Origin: CADEEN01 sp963751775
GTDB lineage: Bacteria > Pseudomonadota > Gammaproteobacteria > Burkholderiales > Burkholderiaceae_C
Reading direction: 5' to 3'
Assembly (NCBI GenBank): GCA_963751775.1
Contig: CAVVVW010000031.1
Span: 1-64,000, forward strand
DNA length: 64,000 bases
The position numbers were made by a program, and so were the translations under genes. Below, in pieces: positions 54,720-64,000 of this stretch (position 1 is its first letter; every line of letters starts with the position of its first letter). The notes under the pieces were generated by a model. That model made no database searches. It was given only the letters and a program-made list of their open reading frames with translations, and was not told the origin of the DNA.

Positions 54720-57051
54720 TCAATTGCGAAACAGGTCGAGGATGCCCTTGCGCTCGTCCTCGGTCGGCGGCGCCGGGGCCTTCTCGTCCAGACCCAGGCT
54801 GCCGACGCCCTCGCCGTGGGCGTATTCCTCATAGATCCAGTCGCCACCGACGTTGACCACCCCGTCGGGCGGTTCGATTTCCGTGATCGGCGCAGCCTTC
54901 AATGCCTGGGCCATGTATTCGATCCAGACCGGCAGCGCGAGGCCGCCGCCGGTTTCGCGGTCGCCGAGCTTCTTCGGGTTGTCGTAGCCGATCCAGACCA
55001 CCGCCACCACGCTCGAATGCCAGCCGGCGAACCAGGCGTCCATCGAGTCGTTGGTGGTGCCCGTCTTGCCATAGATGTCTGGCCGCTTGAGTGTCGCCTG
55101 GGCCCTCGCGGCGGTACCCGAGCGCGTCACCTCCTGCAACAGCTTCGTCATCACGAAGGCGTTGCGCGCGTCGAGCGTGCGCATCGACTCGTCGAGCACC
55201 GGGCGCTCGGACTGCTGCAGCAGACGGCCTTTGCTGTCGGTGAGTCGCTCGATCAGGCGCGGCGCCACCAGGAAGCCGCCGTTGGCGAACACGCCATAGG
55301 CGCTGGCCATCTGCAGCGGCGTTACCGAGCCGGCACCCAACGCCATCGTCAAGTAGGCCGGGTGCTTCTCGGCTTCGAAGCCGAAGCGCGTGACCCACTC
55401 CCGCGCGTATGCCGGGCTGATCGCCTGCAACACGCGAATCGAAACCATGTTCTTCGACTTGGCCAGGGCGGTCTTGAACGGCATCGGGCCTTCGAAGATG
55501 CCGTCATAGTTCTTCGGCTCCCACGGCTGGCTGCCGGTGGCGTCGGCGTCGAAGAACAGCGGCGCGTCGTTGATGACCGTGGCCGCGGTGAATCCCTTTT
55601 CCAGCGCTCCCGAGTAGATGAACGGCTTGAAGCTCGAACCCGGTTGGCGCCAAGCCTGGGTCACATGGTTGAACTTGCTCTTGCGGTAGTCGAAACCGCC
55701 GACCAATGCGCGGATCGAGCCAGTGGCAGGGTCGAGCGAGACGAAGCCGCCCTCGACTTCGGGCACCTGTGTCAGCGACCATTGGCCCTTGGCGTTCTTT
55801 ACCGCGCGCACCACCGCGCCGCGGCGGATCTGACGCTGGGCAGCGGCCTTGGCGCCGAGGCCCGAGGCCACCGGCCGCAGCCCGTCGCCCGTGACGGTGA
55901 ACTCCTCGCCGTCTTGCAGCACCGCGACGACCTTGCGCGGCGAGGCTTCGAGCACGACCGCGGCACGCAGATCGTCGTTGTCCGGATGATCGGAAAGCGC
56001 CTCGGCCACGCGAGTATCGATGTCGGCCGGGTCGTCGGGCAAGTCGACATAGGCCTCGGGACCGCGGTAGACCTGGCGCAATTCGAAGTCCATCAGCCCG
56101 CGGCGCAAGGCGCGGTAGGCAAGGGCCTGCTCGGCAGCGTCGATCGTCAATGTGGCGTTGAGGCCGCGCGTATAGGTTTCGTCGCCGTACTGGGCGAAGA
56201 CGAGCTGGCGCGCGGTTTCGGCGACAAACTCGGCGTGCACGGCAACCTCGGTTTGCGTGTGGTAGCGCAGCTTCTCTGCCCGCGCCGTGGCCGCCTGCTC
56301 GGCGGTGATGAAGCCGTTGCTCTCCATCCGCTCGATGATGTGTTGCTGGCGGACGGTGGCGCGCTTCGGGTTGACGATCGGGTTGTAGGCCGAAGGCGCC
56401 TTCGGAATGCCGGCCAGCATGGCCGCCTCTGCGATGCTGAGATCCTTCAGCGGCTTTGCCGAAGTAGACCTCGGATGCCGCCGCGAAACCGTACGCGCGC
56501 AAGCCGAGATAGATCTGGTTCATGTAAGCCTCGAGGATCTGATCCTTGCTCAGTTGGCTCTCGATCTTCCAGGTCAGCAGCACCTCGTAGATCTTGCGCG
56601 TGAAGGTCTTCTCCCTCGACAGATAGAAGTTGCGCGCCACCTGCATCGTGATCGTCGAGGCGCCCTGGCTGCGGGCTTCGCTGAACTGCGCCAGGCCGGC
56701 GCGCAGCATCCCGATGTAGTCGATGCCGCCATGGTCGTAGAAGCGCGCGTCTTCGATCGCCAGCACGGCGTCTTTCAAGATCTTGGGGATCTGCGCGATC
56801 GGCACGAAACTGCGCCGCTCTTCGCCGAACTCGCCGAGCAGCACGCCATCGGCCGAGTAGACGCGCAGCGGCTCGCGCGGGTGGTAGTCGGTCAGGCTCG
56901 TGATCGACGGCAGGTTCGGATACGCCACCGCGAGTGCGATCGCCACCAGTGCCGCCGCCAGCAACACCAGCGTTGATAGCAGCGCGAGTGTCCAAGCCAA
57001 TGGGCGCATGAGCCAAAGGGCCCAGGGAGGAAGGCGATTTTTCAGGCTCAC
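54720..57051 (-). CDS. mrcA: Penicillin-binding protein 1A (class A, bifunctional), frameshifted
   Basis: About 776 residues from GTG 57051 (SLKNRLPPWALWLMRPLAW). Cytoplasmic lead and membrane anchor (TLALLSTLVLLAAALVAIAL); glycosyltransferase domain with AVLAIEDARFYDHGGIDYIG, RSQGASTITMQVARNFYLSR, RKIYEVLLTWKIESQLSKDQ and EAYMNQIYLGLRAYGF; an extra A near 56457 must be dropped to reach SIAEAAMLAGIPKAPSAYNP. Transpeptidase domain: PGSSFKPFIYSGAL (SxxK), AKSKNMVSIR (SxN) and YGKTGTTNDSMDAWF (KTG). Inner-membrane peptidoglycan synthase. Divergent from pilM, as usual in this order. Confidence 0.96.
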
Positions 57052-57282
57052 AGGGTTCGGCGACTGCGGTCGCCGCGTGGCGCGCCAGCGATGGCTGCGG
57101 CGATTATAGGAAGCACGTTCGTTCGGCCCGTGTTGATCTGTGAACTGCTGCTCGACTTGCACGTTGTGTCGCTGGCCTGACCCCTTGTGGGGTGCGGGCA
57201 GGTCGTGTCAAGGTCCGTCCTGAGGCGCGTCATTCACGTCTGACCGATACAACGACGCGAGGTCCAAAAGCGTGCCTTTTTC

Positions 57283-57312
57283 TTGGCCGCTCAAGGGCTT
57301 TACTGCTAGCAT
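57283..57312 (+). promoter_or_regulatory. Candidate sigma-70 promoter of the pilMNOPQ operon
   Basis: TTGGCC at 57283-57288, 18-bp spacer and extended -10 TGC-TAGCAT (57304-57312), about 70 bp before the pilM GTG. It lies in the 331-bp gap (57052-57382) between mrcA and pilM, where I see no gene; the mrcA promoter should lie in the left half on the other strand. Match is fair, not strong. Confidence 0.45.
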
Positions 57313-57382
57313 TCAAGTAACTTCTTAACAGTCCAGGGTGCAGATTGGCTGCCTTCGGCGATGCACTTGGGGGGATACCGTC

Positions 57383-58462
57383 GTGAGCTTTATTGACTCG
57401 CTGCTGGGCCGGACACACCCGTCGATGATTGGGCTGGACATCAGCACATCGAGCGTCAAACTGGTCGAATTGGGGCAGAGCGCTGCCGGAGAGTTCATCG
57501 TCGAGCGTTTCGCCTCCGAGCCGTTCGAGAAGGGCTGGATCACCGACGGCCAGATCGAGAAGTTCGACGAAGTCGCCGAGGCCGTGCGCCGGGTCGTCAG
57601 CAAGAGTGGCTCGCGCACCAAGAACGTGGTCATGGCGATGCCGCAGTCGGCCGTGATCACCAAGAAGATCATGCTGCCTGCCGGCCTGCGCGAAGACGAA
57701 CTCGAATTGCAGGTCGAGACCGAAGCCAACCAATACATTCCGTTCTCGCTCGACGAAGTCAGCCTGGATTTCTGCGTCATCGGTCCGAGCCTGACCTCCA
57801 TCGGCGACGTTGAAGTGCTGATCGCCGCGTCGCGCAAGGATCGGGTCCAGGACCGCCAGGGCCTGGCCGAGGCCGCCGGCTTGAAGCCGGTGGTGCTGGA
57901 CATCGAGAGCCATGCCTCGCGTCTGGCCATGAGCCGCATCGTCAAGGCGCTGCCCAATGAGGGCAAGGATGCGTTGGTGGCGCTGTTCGAGATCGGTGCC
58001 GATACCACCAGCCTGAAAGTGCTGCGTGACGATGAGATGCTCTACGACCGTGACCAGGCATTCGGCGGCTCGCAACTCACGCAATTGATCTCGCGTCAGT
58101 ACGGCTTCTCGTTCGAAGAGGCCGAACTGAAGAAACTCGGCGGCGACCTGCCGGATGACTACGAGACGGCGATCCTGGGACCCTTCGTCGACAGCCTGTC
58201 GCAGGAGATCGGCCGCGCGCTGCAATACTTCTTCACCAGCACGCCACACCACAAGGTGCATTACGTGATGCTGGCCGGTGGCACCGCCACGCTGCCCGGC
58301 TTGAAGGAACGGGTCACCGACCTCACGGGATTCGCCTCGATGGTGGTCAACCCGTTCGAGCACATGAAGCTTGGCGGGGCAGTGCGTGAAAACAAGGTGC
58401 GCCGCGAGGCACCGTCGTACCTGACGGCCTGCGGCCTGGCGATGCGGAGGTTCATGCAGTGA
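57383..58462 (+). CDS. pilM: Type IV pilus inner-membrane assembly protein PilM
   Basis: 359 residues from GTG 57383 (VSFIDSLLGRTHPSMIGLDI) behind GGGGGGA. Actin-like cytoplasmic protein with SMIGLDISTSSVKLVELGQS (phosphate 1), VVMAMPQSAVITKKIMLPAG, EANQYIPFSLDEVSLDFCVI, VLDIESHASRLAM, VALFEIGADTTSLKVL (phosphate 2) and VMLAGGTATLPGLKERVTDL (adenosine loop). Binds the N-terminus of PilN and links the alignment complex to the motor. First gene of the pilMNOPQ operon, GTGA overlap with pilN. Confidence 0.97.
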   Translation: MSFIDSLLGRTHPSMIGLDISTSSVKLVELGQSAAGEFIVERFASEPFEKGWITDGQIEKFDEVAEAVRRVVSKSGSRTKNVVMAMPQSAVITKKIMLPAGLREDELELQVETEANQYIPFSLDEVSLDFCVIGPSLTSIGDVEVLIAASRKDRVQDRQGLAEAAGLKPVVLDIESHASRLAMSRIVKALPNEGKDALVALFEIGADTTSLKVLRDDEMLYDRDQAFGGSQLTQLISRQYGFSFEEAELKKLGGDLPDDYETAILGPFVDSLSQEIGRALQYFFTSTPHHKVHYVMLAGGTATLPGLKERVTDLTGFASMVVNPFEHMKLGGAVRENKVRREAPSYLTACGLAMRRFMQ

Positions 58463-59073
58463 TCCTCATCAACCTACTTCCCCACCGCGAAGCCAAGCGC
58501 AAGCGGCGCAAGGCCGCGTACTACACCGGCTTGGCGCTGGGTGCGGTGGCCGGTCTGATGGTGGCCGTGCTTTGGTACGTCGTGCTCGACCAGATGAAGT
58601 CGGCCCAAATGGAGCGCAATGCCTTCCTGGGGGCGGAGATCAAGAAGCTCGAGGCGCAGATCAAGGACATCGCCAACCTGCGTGCCGAGATCGATGCGCT
58701 CAAGGCACGACAAAAGGCGGTCGAGGACCTGCAGACCGACCGCAACGTCCCGGTGCACCTGCTCAATGAACTCGTCAAGCAAACCCCCGAAGGTGTCTAC
58801 CTGAGTTCCATCCGACAAACCGGCAAGACCGTGGCGATCACGGGTGTCGCGCAGACCAACGAGCGTGTCTCCGAGTTCTTGCGCAATACGCTTTACAGCT
58901 CGCCGTGGCTCGAAAGGCCCGAACTGGTCGAGATCAAGGCCGGTGGCGCGCAGTCGGCAGGCCGCGCACGAACCTACGACTTCTCGATGCGCGTCTCGAT
59001 CAAGGTACCCGCGCAGGCCGCGGTCGCGGCCGCCAAGCCCGGCAGTGTTGCCGCGGCTGTCAAAGCACCCTGA
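58459..59073 (+). CDS. pilN: Type IV pilus alignment protein PilN
   Basis: 204 residues beginning MILINLLPHREAKRKRRKAA, with the conserved INLLPHRE motif that docks in PilM. One membrane helix (YTGLALGAVAGLMVAVLWYV), a coiled segment (EIKKLEAQIKDIANLRAEID) and a periplasmic ferredoxin-like domain containing GVYLSSIRQTGKTVAITGVA. Start GTG overlaps the pilM stop. Confidence 0.97.
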   Translation: MILINLLPHREAKRKRRKAAYYTGLALGAVAGLMVAVLWYVVLDQMKSAQMERNAFLGAEIKKLEAQIKDIANLRAEIDALKARQKAVEDLQTDRNVPVHLLNELVKQTPEGVYLSSIRQTGKTVAITGVAQTNERVSEFLRNTLYSSPWLERPELVEIKAGGAQSAGRARTYDFSMRVSIKVPAQAAVAAAKPGSVAAAVKAP

Positions 59074-59082
59074 GGCCGCAGC

Positions 59083-59763
59083 ATGGCAACCCAGACCAAA
59101 CTATCCGGATTCGACCTCGCAGCCTGGTTCGAAGGGGCTGTATCGCAGTTCCGCGAACTCGATTTCAAACAGCCTGGCCAATGGCCGCTGCTGCCCAAGC
59201 TGGCATCCTGGCTGGTGGCGGGTGCAGTGGTCGTAATGCTCGGCTGGTTTGCGCTCCTGTCGGACAAGGCCAGCGAACTCGATACCGAGCGCGAAAAGGA
59301 GCCGGGCCTCAGGCAGGACTACCACGGCAAGCTGGCGCAAGCCGTCAACCTGCCCGAGTTGCGCAAGCAGAAGCAGCAGGTCGAGGAGTACGTGACGCAG
59401 CTCGAAAAGCAGCTGCCCGGCAAGGCCGAAATGGACGCACTGCTGACCGACATCAACCAGGCGGGCATCGGCCGCGGCCTGCAATTCGAGCTGTTCCGCC
59501 CCGGTGCCGTGGCGGTGCGCGACTACTACGCCGAACTTCCGATCACGATCCGAGTCAGCGGGCGCTACCACGACATTGGTGCCTTCGCCGCCGACGTGGC
59601 CAACCTCTCGCGCATCGTTACGCTGCATGATCTGGTGATCGTCGGCGTGCAGCGCGATGGCGGCGGCAACCTGGCGATGGATGCCGTCGCTCGCACCTAC
59701 CGCTACCTCGACTCCAACGAGGTCGCATCGCAGAAGAAGCCGGCAGCGGGGGCGAAGAAATGA
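59083..59763 (+). CDS. pilO: Type IV pilus alignment protein PilO
   Basis: 226 residues. Cytoplasmic lead DLAAWFEGAVSQFRELDFKQ, membrane anchor WLVAGAVVVMLGWFALLSD, coiled segment and the PilO core YVTQLEKQLPGKAEMDALLT, INQAGIGRGLQFELFRPGAV, YYAELPITIRVSGRYHDIGA and VANLSRIVTLHDLVI. Heterodimer partner of PilN. Nine bases after pilN. Confidence 0.97.
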   Translation: MATQTKLSGFDLAAWFEGAVSQFRELDFKQPGQWPLLPKLASWLVAGAVVVMLGWFALLSDKASELDTEREKEPGLRQDYHGKLAQAVNLPELRKQKQQVEEYVTQLEKQLPGKAEMDALLTDINQAGIGRGLQFELFRPGAVAVRDYYAELPITIRVSGRYHDIGAFAADVANLSRIVTLHDLVIVGVQRDGGGNLAMDAVARTYRYLDSNEVASQKKPAAGAKK

Positions 59764-60323
59764 GTCACCTGATTGACAACCGGCGGTCACGGCGCGCACT
59801 GCATGTGGCGCTGGCCTTGTTGAGCGCGGCGGTACTCGCAGGTTGTGGCGCCGATCTCGACGAACTGCAGCAGTGGATGGAGCAACAGCGCCGCGAGGCC
59901 AAGCCCAATGTCGCGCCGCTGCAGGCACCGAAGAAATTCGACCCCCAACCGTATGCCGCGGCCGACGCGGTCGAGCCCTTCAGCACGCAAAAGCTCGCGG
60001 TCGCGCTCAAACGCGACGAGCGAGCTACGAGCACGTTGCTGGCCGGTGAATTGAAGCGTCGCAAGGAACCGCTGGAGGCGTACCCGCTGGATTCCATGAG
60101 CATGGTTGGCAGCGTCAACAAACTGGGCCATCCGTTCGCACTGCTGCGCGTCGATGGTCTGCTCTACCAGGTCAAGGTCGGCGACTACTTGGGCCAGAAC
60201 TATGGTCGTGTCCTGCGCATCAGCGAAAGCGATGTGGTGCTGCGTGAAGTCGTGCAGGACGCTGCTGGCGAATGGATCGAGCGCAACAGTACGCTGCAAT
60301 TGCTGGAGCGGGTGGCGCGATGA
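59760..60323 (+). CDS. pilP: Type IV pilus lipoprotein PilP
   Basis: 187 residues with a lipobox (AVLAG|CGADLDELQQWMEQQRRE). The flexible linker (VAPLQAPKKFDPQPYAAADA) precedes the HR domain: RKEPLEAYPLDSMSMVGSVN, ALLRVDGLLYQVKVGDYLGQ and NYGRVLRISESDVVLREVVQ. Joins PilNO to the secretin PilQ. ATGA overlaps on both sides. Confidence 0.97.
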   Translation: MSHLIDNRRSRRALHVALALLSAAVLAGCGADLDELQQWMEQQRREAKPNVAPLQAPKKFDPQPYAAADAVEPFSTQKLAVALKRDERATSTLLAGELKRRKEPLEAYPLDSMSMVGSVNKLGHPFALLRVDGLLYQVKVGDYLGQNYGRVLRISESDVVLREVVQDAAGEWIERNSTLQLLERVAR

Positions 60324-62484
60324 AGAATTCGAAGGAGAAGCGCATCATGATGAAGTGGCGGGCATGGGGTATCACGCTGGTGCTGGCAATCGGCGCACCG
60401 GCTGCGGCCCTCGCGCAAGGCGTGATCCAGGCGATCACCAGCAGCCAGCAATCGGGCAGCGAGGTGATTCGCATCGAACTGAGCGAGGCGCTTACGGCCG
60501 TGCCGGCGGGTTTCGCGATCCAGACTCCACCGCGCATTGCGATCGACCTGCCGGGCGTGGGAAGCGCCCTCGGTCGCTCGTCGGTCGAGATCAATCAGGG
60601 CAACCTGCGATCGGTCAACGTGGCCCAGGCCGGCGACCGTACGCGTTTGGTGCTCAACCTCAAGCAGGCCGCGACCTACCGCGCGCAACTTGACGGCAAG
60701 GCGCTGCTGGTCATCGTCGACAGCGGCACCCTGTCCGCGGCAACGGTGGCTGCCGCGCCTGTCGGCAATGCACCGGCCGGCGCCGCGCCGGTGGCCAATT
60801 TTGCGCCGCCGCAGAACCGTGAACAACAGCCGCTGCGCGAGATCGACTTCCGTCGAGGCGCCGATGGTGCCGGCCGCGTGATCGTCAGCTTGCCGAGCAA
60901 CCAGGTTGGGGTCGACATTCGCCAACAGGGTACGGGCTTGGTGGTCGAATTCCTGCGCACGGCAGTGCCCGACAGCCTGCGCCGGCGGCTCGACGTGACC
61001 GATTTCGGCACGCCGATCCAGACCGTGACGACGACTCAGAATGGCGAAAACGTGCGCATGCTGGTCGAGCCCCGCGGCAATTGGGAGCACAGCGCATACC
61101 AGAGCGACAACCAGTTCGTTCTCGAAGTGCGACCGGTGCGCGTCGATCCGAACAAGCTCACTCAGGGCCAGGGCTACCAGGGCGAGAAGCTGAGCCTGAA
61201 TTTCCAGAACATCGAAGTCCGCTCCTTGCTGCAGGTGATTGCCGACTTCACGAACTTCAATGTCGTGACGAGCGACACCGTCACAGGCAACCTCACGCTG
61301 CGGCTGAAGGACGTGCCGTGGGACCAGGCGCTGGACATCATCCTGCAGGCCAAGGGCCTGGGCCTGCGCAAGAGCGGCAACGTGATCTGGATTGCGCCGA
61401 AGGACGAACTGGCGATCAAGGAGCAGGCCGAACTCGAGGCGAACAAGAAGAAGACCGAACTCGAGCCGCTGCGCACGCAGTCCTTCCAGCTCAACTACGC
61501 CAAGGCTGCGGACATCATGACGCAGATCTCGGCCAACCAGAGTTTGGCCTCGTCTGGAACCGGAGGGTCGGGGTCGTCACGGATGCTGTCGTCGCGTGGC
61601 ACGATCAACTTCGACGTCCGCACGAACCAGGTCTTCGTGACGGACATCCCGTCCAAGCTGGAGGAAGTGGCAGCGGTCATCGCCAAGATCGACATCCCGG
61701 TTCGGCAGGTCCTGATCGAGGCGCGCATCGTCGAGGCCTCCGATCAGCTTCGGCAAGTCACTGGGCGTGAAGCTCGGCGGCGCGGCGCAGAACCTGTCTG
61801 GCGGCGTTCATGGCATTGCAGTTGGCGCAAATGCCGGCCCCGCCCATAGGTACCCGCGTCACCACGGGTGGCATCACCAGCCTCTCGCCGTTCGTCAATC
61901 TGCCGGCGCTCGGTCAAGGTGGATATGACCCATCGACGTTTGCTGTTTCGCTCTTCAATAGCAGCGCATCACGCTACCTGAACCTCGAAATCTCGGCCCT
62001 CGAAGCCGACGGCAAGGGCAAGGTCGTATCGAGCCCGCGCATCATCACGGCCGACCAGGTCAAGGCCATGATCAGCCAGGGCACGAAGGTTCCGTTCCAG
62101 AAGTCGACGAGTTCGGGGGCCACCTCGGTTGAGTTTGTCGAGGCCACGCTGAAGCTCGAGGTGACGCCACAGATCACGCCGGAAGGCAACGTGATCCTGG
62201 ACGTGCAGATCAACAAGGACAGTCTGGGCCAGCTCACCGCGCTCGGCCGCGAAATCAATGTCAAGCAGGTCAAGACACAGGTGCTGGTCGAGAACGGCGG
62301 CACGGTCGTGATCGGCGGCATCTTCGAGCAAAACGAGCAGACAAACGAGACCAAGGTGCCGTGGCTGGGCGATCTGCCAGTGCTGGGATACCTGTTCAAG
62401 ACGGTCACGCGCGACTCGTCGCGCACCGAGTTGCTCGTGTTCTTGACGCCCAGAGTGGTCAGCGAGCGCAGCGCCTTGCGCTAG
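60320..62484 (+). CDS. pilQ: Type IV pilus secretin PilQ, frameshifted
   Basis: About 720 residues. Signal peptide RAWGITLVLAIGAPAAALAQ after a basic lead; one N-terminal AMIN domain visible (IRIELSEALTAVPAGFAIQT, PPRIAIDLPGVGSALG), then LREIDFRRGADGAGRVIVSL, the STN/N0 motif LSLNFQNIEVRSLLQVIADF, N1 region, and the secretin core VGVKLGGAAQ-like, GKGKVVSSPRIITADQVKAM, ISQGTKVPFQKSTSSGATSV, LKLEVTPQITPEGNVILDV and TKVPWLGDLPVLGYLFKTV. Frame breaks near 61747 (extra C) and 61838. Start overlaps pilP (ATGA). Forms the outer-membrane pore for the pilus. Confidence 0.95.
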
Positions 62485-62495
62485 CGAGTCGTCCT

Positions 62496-63083
62496 GTGGG
62501 CCCGCAAGGGGCTGATGGAGGCCGCGGCCGGGCGTTGATCTGTCTCGTCGGCATGCCCGGCAGCGGCAAGTCCACTGTCGGCCGCCATGTCGCGCGTGAC
62601 ATCGGACAACCGTTCATCGATACCGATCACGTGATCGAGCAGCGCATCGGCTGCTCGATCCGCGAATACTTCGAGACGCAGGGTGAGCAGGCGTTTCGCG
62701 ACGTCGAGCAGGCAGTGGTCGAAGAGGTGACGCAACTGGATGGCCATGTCGTTGCCACGGGCGGCGGAGCGGTATTGCGTCAGGCCAACCGGCAGGTCTT
62801 GCACGATCGAGGGGTGGTGGTTTACCTGCGCTCCACACCCGAAGATCTGGCGCGCCGCCTGCGGCACGACAGCCACCGGCCCCTGTTGCAGGGCGGCAGC
62901 GACCCGCTGCGCCGCCTGCGCACGCTGTTCCAGGACCGCGATCCGTTGTACCTGCGCACGGCGCACTTCGTCATCGAAACCGGACGGCCATCGGTGCACT
63001 CATTGGTCAACATGGTGATGATGCAGCTCGAGCTTGCCGGCGTCGTACCGGCAGGCGCAGACCCGACCCGGCCACGCCCGTAA
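62496..63083 (+). CDS. aroK: Shikimate kinase
   Basis: 195 residues from GTG 62496; a TTG at 62535 is possible. P-loop CLVGMPGSGKSTVGRHVARD, shikimate-binding FIDTDHVIEQRIGCSIREYF with the Asp of DTD, FRDVEQAVVEEV, GGGAVLRQANR, VVYLRSTPEDLARRLRHDSH and RPLLQGGSDPLRRLRTLFQD (lid Arg). Phosphorylates shikimate in the aromatic amino acid pathway. It follows pilQ as is common, but aroB, usually next, is absent and dgt follows directly. Confidence 0.95.
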   Translation: MGPQGADGGRGRALICLVGMPGSGKSTVGRHVARDIGQPFIDTDHVIEQRIGCSIREYFETQGEQAFRDVEQAVVEEVTQLDGHVVATGGGAVLRQANRQVLHDRGVVVYLRSTPEDLARRLRHDSHRPLLQGGSDPLRRLRTLFQDRDPLYLRTAHFVIETGRPSVHSLVNMVMMQLELAGVVPAGADPTRPRP

Positions 63084-63093
63084 ACTCGGCGCC

Positions 63094-64000
63094 ATGCCGA
63101 GTAGCCGTGCGTCGAGTCCACGCCAAGCGACGCTTGCCTGCTACGCGTGCGATCCGGCGAACTCGCATGGCCGGCGCATCGCCGAAGCCGCATCGCCCGG
63201 GCGCAGCGAGTATCAGCGTGACCGCGATCGCATCGTGCACAGCACGGCGTTCCGCCGCCTCGTCTACAAGACGCAGGTCTTCGTCAACCACGAAGGTGAT
63301 CTGTTTCGCACGCGACTGACGCATTCGCTCGAGGTGGCTCAGCTCGGCCGCTCGATGGCGCGCAGGCTGGCGCTCAACGAAGACCTGGTCGAAGCCATCG
63401 CCCTGGCGCACGACCTCGGCCACACGCCATTCGGCCATGCTGGCCAGGATGCGTTGCACGAATGCATGAGTGACCACGGTGGTTTCGAGCACAACCTGCA
63501 GAGCTTGCGCGTCGTCGACCGGCTGGAGCAGCGCTACCCCACGTTCGACGGTCTGAACCTGTGCCTTGAAACGCGCGAAGGCATTCTCAAGCGCTGCCCG
63601 GCGCGCATCGCGGCTCAACTCGAGGCCGCCGAGCCTGGCGGTGTCGCGCGGCGCTTTCTTGCCGGCCATCGAGCCAGCCTCGAAGCGCAGCTCGTCAACT
63701 TGGCCGACGAAATCGCGTACAACGCGCACGATATCGACGATGGCGTGCGCTCGGGACTGCTCGAGATGTCGCAACTCGATGAGGTCGCACTATTTGCCGA
63801 GCATTCCGAGGCAGCGCTGACCGCATACCCGCAACTGGCGGACATGCCGCGTCGCCTGCTGGCCGAGGTGCTGCGGCGCGTGCTGTCGGCGCAGGTGCAG
63901 GACGTCATCGATGCCACCCAAGGACAACTCGACCGGCACGCGCCCGACAGCGCTGACGCCGTGCGCAGGCTGCCGGCGCTGGTGTGCTTCAGCCCCGCGA
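63094..64000 (+). CDS. dgt: Deoxyguanosinetriphosphate triphosphohydrolase (dGTPase-like), 3'-truncated by window
   Basis: 302 codons visible from ATG 63094 to the window edge with no stop. N-terminal YACDPANSHGRRIAEAASPG, RSEYQRDRDRIVHSTAFRRL with the dGTPase-specific RDRDRIVHSTAFRRL, VFVNHEGDLFRTRLTHSLEV, EAIALAHDLGHTPFGHAGQD (HD metal site, HDxGHxPFGH), GGFEHNLQSLRVVDRLEQRY, and NLADEIAYNAHDIDDGVRSG. Hydrolyses dNTPs to nucleosides and triphosphate. Probably lacks only about 70 residues in this window. Eleven bases after aroK. Confidence 0.95.
   Translation, partial: MPSSRASSPRQATLACYACDPANSHGRRIAEAASPGRSEYQRDRDRIVHSTAFRRLVYKTQVFVNHEGDLFRTRLTHSLEVAQLGRSMARRLALNEDLVEAIALAHDLGHTPFGHAGQDALHECMSDHGGFEHNLQSLRVVDRLEQRYPTFDGLNLCLETREGILKRCPARIAAQLEAAEPGGVARRFLAGHRASLEAQLVNLADEIAYNAHDIDDGVRSGLLEMSQLDEVALFAEHSEAALTAYPQLADMPRRLLAEVLRRVLSAQVQDVIDATQGQLDRHAPDSADAVRRLPALVCFSPA

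Noticed and set aside
57163..57233. Short frames upstream of mrcA extending its N-terminus (MQVEQQFTDQ...)
   Set aside because: The extension is hydrophilic and lacks a ribosome binding site; the GTG at 57051 gives the normal short cytoplasmic lead of class A PBPs.
1..64000. CRISPR array, tRNA, rRNA, insertion sequence or prophage genes
   Set aside because: No regularly spaced repeats, no cloverleaf with CCA-type end, no transposase, integrase or phage structural gene was found by reading.

Overview
This is high-GC DNA from a betaproteobacterium, most likely order Burkholderiales (Comamonadaceae/Sphaerotilaceae-like). The grounds are the many Bug-type receptors of tripartite tricarboxylate transporters, two Gram-negative porins, the blocks lptM-lysA / cyaY / mrcA and pilMNOPQ-aroK-dgt, and the short GC-rich palindromic intergenic repeats. 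No rRNA, tRNA, CRISPR array, transposase or prophage gene was seen.

Layout. 1-4.8 kb: the end of a YbhB/PEBP gene, an exported rhodanese, a crotonase-fold enzyme, a Tat-exported protein resembling the desulfinase DszB with its Cys/His/Arg catalytic set apparently kept, and an AraC-type regulator. 5-15 kb: a catabolic locus with four Bug receptors, a fumarylacetoacetate-hydrolase-family enzyme, a two-subunit molybdenum hydroxylase (2Fe-2S subunit plus molybdopterin subunit), a leaderless ModA-like protein and two alpha/beta-hydrolases. This fits uptake and oxidation of an aromatic or N-heterocyclic acid; the substrate is unknown. 15-16.5 kb: an unrecognised exported, probably beta-barrel protein. 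16.6-26.2 kb: a branched-chain-amino-acid-type ABC transporter operon (livG, H, M, binding protein, livF) bracketed by two acyl-CoA ligases and read divergently from a Crp/Fnr regulator. 26.2-28.9 kb: a 5'-nucleotidase, an AAA ATPase and two very small membrane-protein genes.

28.9-40.3 kb: a complete core type II secretion cluster, order G-H-I-J-K-L-M-N-D-E-F on the minus strand with gspC divergent. 40.3-44.4 kb: cobT, ilvA (with a candidate small RNA or attenuator upstream), an OsmC protein and coq7. 44.6-47.2 kb: two porins, each with a clear terminator. 47.3-52.9 kb: a dipeptide/oligopeptide ABC transporter. 52.9-64 kb: lysA and lptM, cyaY, mrcA, then the type IV pilus operon pilMNOPQ followed by aroK and the start of dgt, which runs off the window.

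Reading caution. More than twenty genes, including housekeeping ones (lysA, cyaY, mrcA, pilQ, livM), are broken by single-base indels. In most cases checked by hand, removing one base restores a normal family sequence. I treat these as probable sequencing or assembly errors rather than real pseudogenes, and give one joined gene span for each.
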